DNA from: an uncultured Paracoccaceae bacterium
GTDB lineage: Bacteria > Pseudomonadota > Alphaproteobacteria > Rhodobacterales > Rhodobacteraceae
Assembly: GCA_934500835.1 (NCBI GenBank)
Contig: CAKSTR010000018.1
Span: 1-30,916, forward strand
Reading direction: 5' to 3'
DNA length: 30,916 nucleotides
Shown: piece by piece, positions 9,423-17,025 of the stretch
Position numbering within the stretch: the first letter of the stretch is position 1
Layout of the letters: the number at the start of each line of letters is the position of its first letter
Program-made: the position numbers and the translations under genes
The notes under the pieces: generated by a model
Databases searched by the model: none
Told to the model about the DNA's origin: nothing
What the model saw: only the letters and a program-made list of their open reading frames with translations

Positions 9423-10108
9423 TAGCGCGTCGTCATCCGGTGGCCGGGCCGGTGGACCAGACGGACATAGGTCACCGTCTGGTCGTTCCACCGGGTCGAC
9501 CGTTCCGTCATCAGCAGGGGCTCACCCGGCGCGCAGTCCAGGTGCTGGGCCAGCGCCGCATCCGCCGCCGTGGCCGCGATGCTGATCTCGACCGCCGAGA
9601 ACGGGATCTGCGAAATCAGCCATTCCGTCGGCCCGCTGGTCGAGAAATCCGCCGCCTCGGCCTGGGGCAGAAGGGCCAGGTTGATCCAGCGGTCCTCATG
9701 CTGCCAGGGAGTGCTGTCGGCAAAATGCAGGCAGACTAGGTGCCGCACCCGTGCCCCCGGCTCCAGCGCCAGCCGGGCACGCAGCCAGTCGGGGGCGGCC
9801 ACCACTTCGGACCGGACCAGAGCATAGCGGTAGGTGCGCCCCTGCTCCTCGATCTCGCGGCGGATCACCGGGATGTCGAACCGCGCCTGCCGCAGGGGCG
9901 TCAGCCGGACGCGAGAACCCGACTTGCGCTTGCGTTCGATTATCCCCTCATCAGCCAGCTCGCGCATCGCGCGGTTCACCGTGGCCCGGGCCGAGCCATA
10001 GGTCTCGGCAAGCTCCAGCTCACCGGGGATCAGGCTGCCCGGCTTCCAGTCCCCCCGGGTGATCTTGCCCAGGATGTCCGTCTTGATGTCGCGGTAGGTC
10101 GCCGTCAC
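9419..10108 (-). CDS. hutC: Histidine-utilisation repressor, GntR/HutC family
   Basis: A 229-residue transcriptional regulator. The N-terminal winged helix-turn-helix (YRDIKTDILGKITRGDWKPG through ELADEGIIERKRKSGSRV, residues about 4-65) is typical GntR, and the rest is a UTRA ligand-binding domain (from about residue 75). HutC proteins classically repress hut genes and release DNA on binding urocanate. I chose the GTG at 10108 because AAGGGG lies 7 bases upstream and the protein then begins directly at the family N-terminus; an ATG at 10165 would add 19 residues that look like untranslated leader. It is divergent from the ABC transporter operon, placing its own promoter next to the operator-like sites there. 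Confidence 0.93.
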   Translation of the reverse strand: MTATYRDIKTDILGKITRGDWKPGSLIPGELELAETYGSARATVNRAMRELADEGIIERKRKSGSRVRLTPLRQARFDIPVIRREIEEQGRTYRYALVRSEVVAAPDWLRARLALEPGARVRHLVCLHFADSTPWQHEDRWINLALLPQAEAADFSTSGPTEWLISQIPFSAVEISIAATAADAALAQHLDCAPGEPLLMTERSTRWNDQTVTYVRLVHRPGHRMTTRY

Positions 10109-10129
10109 GCCCGAACCCCTTAGCAAAAA

Positions 10130-10139
10130 TGAACGTTCA
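10130..10139. repeat. Perfect 10-bp palindrome upstream of hutC
   Basis: TGAACGTTCA reads the same on both strands. It lies 21 bp upstream of the hutC GTG start, in the hutC leader or promoter. It does not resemble the GTCTGGAC core, so if it binds a protein it may be a different one. Confidence 0.4.
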
Positions 10140-10193
10140 CGAAGCCCAGCTAAACCATTTTGCATGGAAAACTGCGGTTGTAGCGGATTATAT

Positions 10194-10222
10194 CAGACAT
10201 ATCAGATTTCAAGTCCAGACAA
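10194..10222. promoter_or_regulatory. Putative HutC operator before the transporter operon
   Basis: On the minus strand, 10222-10211 reads TTGTCTGGACTT, matching the hutI/hutF operator core ATGTCTGGACAT at 10 of 12 positions. About 20 bp away, 10200-10194 reads ATGTCTG, an exact match to the left seven bases of the same core. Both lie within 40 bp of the start codon at 10234, a position suited to repression. Confidence 0.65.
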
Positions 10223-10233
10223 AAAGGCAGGAT

Positions 10234-11190
10234 ATGGCTCCCATTCTCAAGGTCCTGTTGCGGCGTCTGGCCTTGGGGGCGCTGACGCTGCTGATCGTCT
10301 CGGCGATGATCTTCCTGGCGGTTGAGCTTCTGCCCGGCGACATCGCGACTGAGACGCTGGGCCAGTCCGCCACCCCCGAATCCCTCGCCGCCCTGCGCGA
10401 GAAGTTGGGCCTGAACCAGCCTGCCGTCCTGCGCTATCTGGCCTGGGTCGCGGGCGCGCTGCAAGGTGACTTCGGCATGTCGCTGGCCAACCAGCGCCCG
10501 ATCGGACAGCTGATTGCCGACCGCGCCTTCAACACCTTCTTCCTGGCCGGCCATGCCGCGGTGATCGCCGTCCCGCTGTCGCTGATTTTGGGCCTTCTGG
10601 CCGCGCTTTACCGCGACTCTTTTCTTGACAAGCTGATCTCGACCACCACGCTGGCTACGATCTCGTTCCCGGAATACTTCGTCGCCTACATCCTGATCCT
10701 CCTCTTCGCCGTGCAGCTGGGATGGTTCCCCAGCCTTGCCAGCGTCGAGCCCGGAATGACGCTGGCCGCCAGGCTGCACGCCACCTTCCTGCCCGCGCTG
10801 ACCATGACGCTGATCGTCACCGCGCACATGATGCGGATGACACGGGCGGCCATCGTGAACCTGCTCGCACTGCCCTATATCGAGATGGCACGGCTCAAGG
10901 GGATGCGGCGCTGGCGGGTGATCGCGGTCCATGCGCTGCCGAATGCGCTGGCCCCCATCGTCAACGTCATCGCGCTGAACCTGGCCTACCTGATCGTTGG
11001 CGTGGTGCTGGTCGAGGTGGTCTTCGTCTACCCCGGTCTTGGCCAGCTTCTGGTCGACAGCGTGGCCAAGCGCGATTTCCCCGTCGTGCAGGCGGCCTGC
11101 CTGATCTTTGCCGCCACCTACATCCTGCTCAACCTTGCGGCCGATCTGATCGCGATCCTGTCGAACCCCCGCCTCTTGCACCCGAGATGA
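10234..11190 (+). CDS. Peptide/opine-type ABC transporter permease (DppB-like)
   Basis: A 318-residue integral membrane protein of the binding-protein-dependent permease family (DppB/OppB type). It shows the N-terminal membrane helix with the LLRRLALGALTLLIVSAMIF sequence, the large periplasmic segment typical of DppB (LPGDIATETLG...LREKLGLNQPAVLRYLAW), then five further hydrophobic segments. The EAA loop that contacts the ATPase is at IEMARLKGMRRWRVIAVHALPN-like sequence in the C-terminal half. I chose the ATG at 10234 because an AGGCAGGA ribosome-binding site lies upstream; the longer frame from 10129 would translate the operator region. It is the first gene of a four-gene operon whose promoter carries HutC-like sites. 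Confidence 0.93.
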   Translation: MAPILKVLLRRLALGALTLLIVSAMIFLAVELLPGDIATETLGQSATPESLAALREKLGLNQPAVLRYLAWVAGALQGDFGMSLANQRPIGQLIADRAFNTFFLAGHAAVIAVPLSLILGLLAALYRDSFLDKLISTTTLATISFPEYFVAYILILLFAVQLGWFPSLASVEPGMTLAARLHATFLPALTMTLIVTAHMMRMTRAAIVNLLALPYIEMARLKGMRRWRVIAVHALPNALAPIVNVIALNLAYLIVGVVLVEVVFVYPGLGQLLVDSVAKRDFPVVQAACLIFAATYILLNLAADLIAILSNPRLLHPR

Positions 11191-11194
11191 CCCG

Positions 11195-12049
11195 ATGCCC
11201 CGGCTGACACATCTACGTTCTGCCCCGATCTCGGCGCGCCTCGGCCTTGCCATCGTCCTGGCCTATGCGCTGGTCGCGCTCTTCGCGCCTTGGCTTGCCC
11301 CGTTCTCCGAGGCCGATGCCGTCGGCGCACAATATGCGCCCTGGGCCGCGCCTCACTACCTGGGGACCGATGCGCTGGGCCGGGATGTCCTGTCGCGGAT
11401 GATCTGGGGGGCGCGCAATACGGTGGGAATTGCGCTGGTCACCACCGCGCTGGCCTTCCTTCTGGGCACGACCGCCGGGCTAATGGCCGCCACGCTGGGC
11501 GGGCTGGCCGACACCCTCTCATCCCGCGTGGTCGACGTGCTGATGGCCGTGCCCTCGCTGATCTTCGCTCTGCTGATCCTGACGCTGACCGGCACCTCGG
11601 TCATCGCGCTGATCCTGGTGATCGCGGTCTTGGACAGCACCCGGGTCTTCCGCCTGTCGCGGGCGGTGGCGCAGGGCATCCTTACGATGGACTACATCGA
11701 GGTCGCCCGGATGCGGGGCGAAGGTCTTTTCTGGCTGATCCGGCGCGAGGTGCTGCCCAATGCCACCGCGCCCCTGATCGCCGAATTCGGCCTGCGCTTC
11801 TGCTTCGTCCTGCTGTTCATCTCGGCCCTGTCCTTCCTGGGCCTTGGTCTGCAACCGCCCACGGCCGACTGGGGCTCGATGGTGCGCGAAAGCGCCAAGC
11901 TGATCGCATTCGCCAATTTCTCCACCTGGCAGACCGCGACCTTCGGCCTGGCCCCCCTGTTGCCCGCCGGGGCCATCGCGGTGCTGACCGTCGCCGTCAA
12001 CCTTGTGGTGGACTGGCTTTTGCACCTTTCCAGCGGGCTGAAGGACTGA
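11195..12049 (+). CDS. Peptide/opine-type ABC transporter permease (DppC-like)
   Basis: A 284-residue permease partner of the preceding gene, starting 4 bases after it. The family N-terminal segment ends in HYLGTDALGRDVLSRMIWGAR, which is characteristic of DppC/OppC. The EAA loop is seen as YIEVARMRGEGLFWLIRREV followed by LPN. A C-terminal SFLGLGLQPPTADWGSMV motif is also typical. About six membrane segments are predictable by eye. It forms the heterodimeric channel with the DppB-like protein. Confidence 0.93.
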   Translation: MPRLTHLRSAPISARLGLAIVLAYALVALFAPWLAPFSEADAVGAQYAPWAAPHYLGTDALGRDVLSRMIWGARNTVGIALVTTALAFLLGTTAGLMAATLGGLADTLSSRVVDVLMAVPSLIFALLILTLTGTSVIALILVIAVLDSTRVFRLSRAVAQGILTMDYIEVARMRGEGLFWLIRREVLPNATAPLIAEFGLRFCFVLLFISALSFLGLGLQPPTADWGSMVRESAKLIAFANFSTWQTATFGLAPLLPAGAIAVLTVAVNLVVDWLLHLSSGLKD

Positions 12050-12052
12050 CCG

Positions 12053-13684
12053 ATGACCCAGGAACTGCTGTCGATCACCAACCTGCGGATCGAGGGGCGC
12101 TCGTCCCAGGGCTGGACCCAGATCGTCAAGGGCGTCGACCTGACCCTGAACAAGGGCGAGATCCTGGGCCTGATCGGCGAAAGCGGGGCGGGCAAGTCCA
12201 CGCTGGGGCTGGCGGCAATGGGCTATGTCAAGCCGGGTTGCCGGATCGCTGCCGGGTCGATCCGCTTTGACGGGCAGGAACTTGTTGGCGCCCCGGCCTC
12301 GCGGCTGCGCAGCCTGCACGGGCGGCGCATCGCCTATGTCGCGCAATCGGCCGCGGCGGCCTTCAACCCGGCCTGGCGGCTGATCGATCAGCACTGCGAA
12401 GGCCCGGTGCGCCACGGCGTCATGGGCCGACGCGAGGCCGAGGCTGAGGCGGTCCAGCTTTATCACGAAATCCGCCTGCCCGATCCCGACCGCATCGGCC
12501 TGCGCTATCCGCACCAGGTGTCGGGCGGGCAGCTTCAGCGCGCGATGACCGCGATGGCGATGGCCTGCCGGCCCGACCTGATCATCTTTGACGAACCAAC
12601 CACCGCGCTGGATGTCACCACGCAGATCGAGGTCCTTGCCGCGATCCGTGCCATCGTCCGCGACCACCAGACCGCCGCGATCTACATCACCCACGACCTG
12701 GCCGTCGTGGCCCAGATGGCCGACCGGGTGAAGGTGCTTCTCCGCGGCGAAGAGGTTGAAGAGGCCTCCACCCGCGCCATGCTTTCCGCCCCGCGTGAGG
12801 CCTATACCCGCTCACTCTGGGCCGTGCGAGAGTTTCGTCGCGCGCCGCCCGCGACCCCGGCCCCGGCCGAGCCGCTGATGGATGTGCAGGGGCTGACCGT
12901 TTCTTACGGCCCGCTGAAGGTGCTGGACCGGGTCAGCCTGACCATCCCGAAGGGCCGCACGGTCGCCGTCGTCGGCGAAAGTGGCTCTGGCAAGTCGACG
13001 ACGGCGCGGGCGATCATGGGGCTGGTCGCCCCGTCCGCGGGCCGGGTACTTTTCGACGGCGCGGCGCTGCCCCCGCGCGGCCGCGACCGGGGACGCGAGC
13101 TGCAACGGCGCATCCAGATGATCCACCAGATGGCCGACACAGCGCTGAACCCGCGCCACCGCATCCGCGAGATCCTGGGCCGCCCGCTGGAGTTTTTCCT
13201 GGGCTTGAAGGGCGCCGCGAAAGACGCCCGCTTGCGCCAGCTGATGACCGAGATCGAGCTTCACCCCGAGCAGTTCCTCGACCGCCTTCCGTCCGAGCTG
13301 TCGGGCGGCCAAAAGCAGCGCGTCTGCATCGCCCGCGCGCTGGCGGCGGACCCCGAGTTCATCATCTGCGACGAGGTGACCTCGGCGCTGGACCAGCTGG
13401 TGGCGGAAGGCATCCTGCGCCTTCTCGACCGGCTGCAACGCGAACGCGGGCTGACCTACATGTTCATCACCCACGACCTTGCTACGGTCCGCGCCATCGC
13501 CGACGAGGTGGTGGTGATGAAGTCGGGCGTCGTGGTCGAAGCGGGCCCGACTGACCGCCTTTTCGTGCCGCCGCACGACCCCTATACCGAGCTGCTCCTG
13601 TCCTCCGTGCCCGAGATGGACCCCGACTGGCTGACCCGCATGCTGGAGCGGCGCGCCGGGCGAACCCCCGAAAGGATCACCTGA
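12053..13684 (+). CDS. Fused double ATPase of the ABC transporter (DppD-DppF-like)
   Basis: This 543-residue protein contains two complete ABC ATPase domains in one chain, replacing the separate DppD and DppF subunits. First domain: Walker A GESGAGKST at 42-50, signature SGGQLQR at 157-163, Walker B LIIFDE at 176-181 and an H-loop ITHD near 212. Second domain: Walker A GESGSGKST at 308-316, signature LSGGQKQR at 416-423, Walker B IICDE at 437-441 and ITHD near 469. A proline-rich linker (APPATPAPAEP) lies at about 264-274. It starts three bases after the permease and overlaps the deacylase start as TGATG. Confidence 0.95.
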   Translation: MTQELLSITNLRIEGRSSQGWTQIVKGVDLTLNKGEILGLIGESGAGKSTLGLAAMGYVKPGCRIAAGSIRFDGQELVGAPASRLRSLHGRRIAYVAQSAAAAFNPAWRLIDQHCEGPVRHGVMGRREAEAEAVQLYHEIRLPDPDRIGLRYPHQVSGGQLQRAMTAMAMACRPDLIIFDEPTTALDVTTQIEVLAAIRAIVRDHQTAAIYITHDLAVVAQMADRVKVLLRGEEVEEASTRAMLSAPREAYTRSLWAVREFRRAPPATPAPAEPLMDVQGLTVSYGPLKVLDRVSLTIPKGRTVAVVGESGSGKSTTARAIMGLVAPSAGRVLFDGAALPPRGRDRGRELQRRIQMIHQMADTALNPRHRIREILGRPLEFFLGLKGAAKDARLRQLMTEIELHPEQFLDRLPSELSGGQKQRVCIARALAADPEFIICDEVTSALDQLVAEGILRLLDRLQRERGLTYMFITHDLATVRAIADEVVVMKSGVVVEAGPTDRLFVPPHDPYTELLLSSVPEMDPDWLTRMLERRAGRTPERIT

Positions 13685-14739
13685 TGCTGGATTATGGCCC
13701 CGTCTCGTGCCGCGTCGACCTAGACGCCCCAGGCAAGCGCAGCGGCTGGCTGGACCTGTCGCATTCCGACAACCGGCACGATTTCAGCACCATCCCGGTG
13801 CCGGTGGGCGTGGTGCGCGGCGGGCCTGGGCCGGTGGTTCTGGTCACCGGCGGCAATCACGGCGACGAGTACGAAGGCCAGGTCATCGCCCGCCGCCTGT
13901 TCGAGCGGTTGGACCCGGCCGACCTTGCCGGTGCGGTGATCGTCCTGCCGGCGCTGAACCTGCCCGCCGTGCTGGCAGGTCGGCGCGTCTCGCCCCTGGA
14001 TGGCGGCAACATGAACCGCAGCTTCCCGGGCGCCCCCGACCAGGGGCCGACGGCGGCGCTGGCGGGGTTCGTCTCGACCCATCTCTTCCCGCGCTGCACG
14101 CTTGCCATCGACCTGCATTCCGGCGGGACCGACCTGGACTTCATCACCTCCAGCTACCTTTGCCTTTCGCCCGACGCCGCCCAGAACGCCCGCGCGCTGG
14201 ACCTTTGCCGCACGCTGGCGCTGCCCTGGGCCGTGGTCGCCCCGCCATCACACACGGCGGGCGACCTCGATTCCGCCGCCCAGGCGGCCGGTTGCGCGGT
14301 GATCTCCTGCGAACTGGGGGGGAGCGGGCGCGTCTCGCAAACGGCGCTGGCGCAGGGCTGGACGGGCGTGCTGCGCCTTCTGGCCGCCGAGGGTGCGATG
14401 CATCCCGACGCATCCGCGCGCCTTTGCGCGCCCCAGGCCGGGCGGACCCGCTTTGCCGATCTCGGCGCAGGCGCCGCGATGGCCACCGTGATGCACCACG
14501 GTCTTGCCGAACCGATGGTCCGTCTTGGGGAGGAAGTCGCGGCCGGCCAGACCATCGCCCTGTTGCGTGACCCCTTCGACCTGTCCGCCCCCGCGCGAGA
14601 GATCACCGCCCCCGCCGCCGGACTTGTCCTTGTCCGCCGCCGCAACGCGCTGGTGGCACCCGGCGACCACCTGATCCTGACAGGCCCCGAAATCGCACCC
14701 GACGCGGTGCTGCGCGCGGTGGACCCGCGCGCAGCATGA
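13684..14739 (+). CDS. Zinc deacylase, succinylglutamate desuccinylase/aspartoacylase family
   Basis: A 351-residue protein of the AstE/AspA (M14-like) amidohydrolase family, which cleaves N-acyl groups from amino acids. Probable zinc ligands are His59 and Glu62 in GGNHGDEYEG and His145 in AIDLHSGG. A substrate-binding Asn-Arg pair is at 111-112 (GGNMNRSFPG) and a likely catalytic Glu at 210 (SCELGGSG). The C-terminal 80 residues form the beta-rich domain usual in DoeB-like members. It is translationally coupled to the transporter ATPase by a TGATG overlap, so the imported compound is probably its substrate. Given the neighbouring hut genes, an N-acyl-histidine or related imidazole amide is plausible, but the family also includes diaminobutyrate deacetylases, so this is inference. 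Confidence 0.85.
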   Translation: MLDYGPVSCRVDLDAPGKRSGWLDLSHSDNRHDFSTIPVPVGVVRGGPGPVVLVTGGNHGDEYEGQVIARRLFERLDPADLAGAVIVLPALNLPAVLAGRRVSPLDGGNMNRSFPGAPDQGPTAALAGFVSTHLFPRCTLAIDLHSGGTDLDFITSSYLCLSPDAAQNARALDLCRTLALPWAVVAPPSHTAGDLDSAAQAAGCAVISCELGGSGRVSQTALAQGWTGVLRLLAAEGAMHPDASARLCAPQAGRTRFADLGAGAAMATVMHHGLAEPMVRLGEEVAAGQTIALLRDPFDLSAPAREITAPAAGLVLVRRRNALVAPGDHLILTGPEIAPDAVLRAVDPRAA

Positions 14740-14742
14740 GCG

Positions 14743-15891
14743 TCAGAGGTCCAGCACCACCCGCCCCTCGGGCTGGCTACAGCACAAGAGCACCGTGCCC
14801 CGCGCGGGCTGGGTCAGGGGAGCCTCGACATAGCTTACGCTGCCCTCGCGGATGTCCGTGCAGCAGCTGTTGCAGATCCCGCTCCGGCAGCTGAACTCGG
14901 GCTCCAGTCCCGCGGCTTCGGCCAGTTCCAGAAGCGTCCCGCCAGTCCAGACCGCCTCGCGCCCCGACCGGGCGAAGACGACCGTGGGTCCCTTCGCCGG
15001 GGCGGCGTCGGGCGCGACAGGGGCAGGCAGGTCCTCCTCCACCCCGCGCGCGGCGGGGTTCGTCAGGAACGCCAGCCCCGCAATCGCCGCCGGGGCACGG
15101 GCGGGGACATGGGCCCGCACCGGCACCTCTTCCGCCGCCAGTCGGGGCAGCGAGGTCTGCTTGCCGAAGAATTCGTAGCGGATGTCCTCGTCGCGCAGGC
15201 CAAGCCCGGTCAGCAGCCGCCACATGGCGACCATGAAACCCGTCGGGCCGCAGAGGTAGACCTCGTAATGGTCGAGGGGCAGCAGCGATTGCAGGAAGGC
15301 CTTGTCGACCATCCCCTCGGCATCGAAGCGGTCCCCCGGCGACGGCTGGCGGTAGACGCTGCGCGCGATGACCCGCCCGCCCGACGTCGCCGCCAGCGCC
15401 GCGACCTCGTCCCGCAGGGCGTGGACCGCGCCGTTCTCGCAGGCCTGGACAAAGACCACCCGCCGCCCGCTTTGCGCCAGCCGGTGCAGCATGGACAGAA
15501 GCGGCGTCACCCCGATCCCGCCCGCCAGCAGCAGCACCGGACGAGCGCTTGCCTCGTCCAGCACGAAGCTGCCGCGCGGGGCGGCGATCTCGACCGTGTC
15601 GCCCTCGGCCAGATGGTCATGCAGCCAGCACGACCCCACCCCGGCCGGCACGCCCGGCATCGCCTCGCGCTTGACCGAGATGCGGTACTGCGTGCCGTCC
15701 GCCACGTCGGACGAGACGGAATAGGTTCGCAGCACCGGCCCGCCCGGCACGGGCAGGCGCAGCGTCAGATACTGGCCGGGCCGCGCGGGCCACAGCGCCG
15801 CGCCATCCGCTGGCACCAGATGGAACGAGGTGATCCCCTCGGCTTCGCGGTGCTTGCGGACCACGGAAAACCGGCGAAACGCGTCAGCCAT
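14743..15891 (-). CDS. Rieske oxygenase reductase (FAD/NAD domain plus C-terminal [2Fe-2S] ferredoxin)
   Basis: A 382-residue electron-transfer protein. The N-terminal part resembles the reductase half of flavohaemoglobins: FAD-binding RTYSVS at 55-60, NAD(P)-binding GGIGVTP at 124-130 and CGPTGFM at 214-220. After a roughly 60-residue Ala/Pro-rich linker comes a plant-type ferredoxin domain with Cys335, Cys340 and Cys343 (CRSGICNSC) and a fourth ligand at Cys370 or Cys371. It would pass electrons from NAD(P)H to the Rieske oxygenase encoded immediately upstream; only three bases separate the oxygenase stop from this start. It ends three bases from the convergent deacylase gene. Confidence 0.93.
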   Translation of the reverse strand: MADAFRRFSVVRKHREAEGITSFHLVPADGAALWPARPGQYLTLRLPVPGGPVLRTYSVSSDVADGTQYRISVKREAMPGVPAGVGSCWLHDHLAEGDTVEIAAPRGSFVLDEASARPVLLLAGGIGVTPLLSMLHRLAQSGRRVVFVQACENGAVHALRDEVAALAATSGGRVIARSVYRQPSPGDRFDAEGMVDKAFLQSLLPLDHYEVYLCGPTGFMVAMWRLLTGLGLRDEDIRYEFFGKQTSLPRLAAEEVPVRAHVPARAPAAIAGLAFLTNPAARGVEEDLPAPVAPDAAPAKGPTVVFARSGREAVWTGGTLLELAEAAGLEPEFSCRSGICNSCCTDIREGSVSYVEAPLTQPARGTVLLCCSQPEGRVVLDL

Positions 15892-15894
15892 GAC

Positions 15895-16935
15895 CTAGCC
15901 CCGCATCTTTTCGTCGACCAGCGCCTCTTGGGCGATCATCGCCTCAAGCTGGCGGCGGAAGCGCAGGGGGCCCGCGTCGATCGACAGGTCGATATGCGGC
16001 GAGGTCTTGTGCGTCATGCCCTTCTGCACCTCGTGCAGCACGGCGCGGTCCTCCTCAAAGGCCTTGCGCACGTCATGGGCCATCATCTGGGACAGCTCTT
16101 CATCCTGCGGGCGCACGTTGCGCAGCTGGAACCAGTAATACCGGGTCTCGCCTTCGGTGACGGGGGTCATGAAGTTGTAGCTGTCCATCACGAAGGTCTT
16201 TTCGTGCAGCGACCCCTCCGGTCCCCCCGTGCCCGCGGGGGTGAACACCGCCCGGATCAGCGCGTGGCTGGGATAGCGCACCTCATAATGCTGCAGCCGG
16301 TCGCAATTCCCCTCGAACTCCACCACTTTCTTGTAGAAGGGCGCAGGTTCCACATCCATCATCCATCGGTGGACGATCACCCCCTCATCTGTCCGGGTGA
16401 CGCGCAGCGGCGTGTCCTTGGTCGCGGCCTGCGCGAACGAGGTTTCGTGCACCCAGGCGACGTGGCTAGGGTCCAGCAGGTTGTCGCACATCAGCAGGTA
16501 GTTGCACTGCAACTCCATCGCGTCGCCCGCGTTCATACCCCAATCCGGGCTGCCGAAATTCGGGATGTCGATGATGTCATTCGCGTCGGCGATGGCGGCG
16601 TTGCCCATCCAGATCCAGACCAGCCCGTACTTTTCATGCACCGGATAGGGCCGCACCTTCGCGGCCGAGGGGATGCGCCCCCCGCCCGGTGCCCAGACGC
16701 ATTGCCCGGCGCAGTCGAAGGTCAGCCCGTGATAGCCGCATTCCACCGTATCACCCTTGATCCGGCCCTTGGACAGCGGCAGCTTGCGGTGCGGGCAGGC
16801 GTCCTCCAGCGCGATGACCTCGCCCGCTTCGGTGCGGTAGACGCAGACCTTTTCGCCCAGCACGACGATCTGCTTCAGATCGCGGCCGATCTCGTGGCTC
16901 CAGGCGGCCACATACCAGGCATTCTTCAGAAACAT
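15895..16935 (-). CDS. Rieske non-haem iron oxygenase, VanA/NdmA-sized (probable demethylase)
   Basis: A 346-residue oxygenase alpha subunit. The Rieske cluster ligands are Cys47 and His49 (CPHRKLPLS) and Cys66 and His69 (CGYHGLTFD). The mononuclear iron site is in DNLLDPSHVAWVH: Asp155, His158 and His163, with a downstream Asp in EEDRAVLHEVQKG as the probable third ligand. The length and single-subunit layout fit the VanA/DdmC/NdmA group, many of which remove O- or N-methyl groups as formaldehyde; larger betaine-type demethylases exceed 400 residues. I chose the ATG at 16935 because GGAGAG lies 6 bases upstream and the protein then starts MFLKNAWYVAAW as usual. The substrate cannot be read from sequence; demethylation of a methylated imidazole is proposed from context. 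Confidence 0.92.
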   Translation of the reverse strand: MFLKNAWYVAAWSHEIGRDLKQIVVLGEKVCVYRTEAGEVIALEDACPHRKLPLSKGRIKGDTVECGYHGLTFDCAGQCVWAPGGGRIPSAAKVRPYPVHEKYGLVWIWMGNAAIADANDIIDIPNFGSPDWGMNAGDAMELQCNYLLMCDNLLDPSHVAWVHETSFAQAATKDTPLRVTRTDEGVIVHRWMMDVEPAPFYKKVVEFEGNCDRLQHYEVRYPSHALIRAVFTPAGTGGPEGSLHEKTFVMDSYNFMTPVTEGETRYYWFQLRNVRPQDEELSQMMAHDVRKAFEEDRAVLHEVQKGMTHKTSPHIDLSIDAGPLRFRRQLEAMIAQEALVDEKMRG

Positions 16936-16958
16936 TGCAGACTCTCCGATCCGGTACA

Positions 16959-16984
16959 GGCTAATATGTATAGTCATATTAGCC
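16959..16984. promoter_or_regulatory. Operator-like inverted repeat upstream of the Rieske gene
   Basis: Arms GGCTAATATG (16959-16968) and CATATTAGCC (16975-16984) are perfect 10-bp inverted repeats around the 6-bp centre TATAGT. The repeat lies 24-49 bp before the oxygenase ATG and is strikingly AT-rich at its core. The inner sequence ATGTATAGTCAT (16966-16977) matches the hutI/hutF operator core at 9 of 12 positions. It could be the site of HutC, of the adjacent LysR regulator, or of an unlinked regulator. No T run follows it, so a terminator for the LysR gene is less likely. Confidence 0.6.
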
Positions 16985-17025
16985 GGATCGGCGGGGAAAT
17001 CAGCTTTGCAACAGTTTAGCGCGGC

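Larger units (their letters stand above)
10109..10233. promoter_or_regulatory. Divergent hutC / transporter-operon promoter region
   Basis: The 125-bp spacer is clearly AT-rich relative to its neighbours. It holds the perfect palindrome TGAACGTTCA at 10130-10139 and two copies of a HutC-like motif: CAGACAT at 10194-10200, and AAGTCCAGACAA at 10211-10222 just before the first transporter gene. This arrangement suggests autoregulation of hutC and co-regulation of the transporter with the hut genes. Confidence 0.7.

Noticed and set aside
15109..17019. A 636-codon open frame on the plus strand across the Rieske and reductase genes
   Set aside because: It lies opposite two clearly recognised genes, crosses both and the spacer between them, and shows low-complexity His/Arg/Gly-rich translation typical of antisense GC-rich frames.
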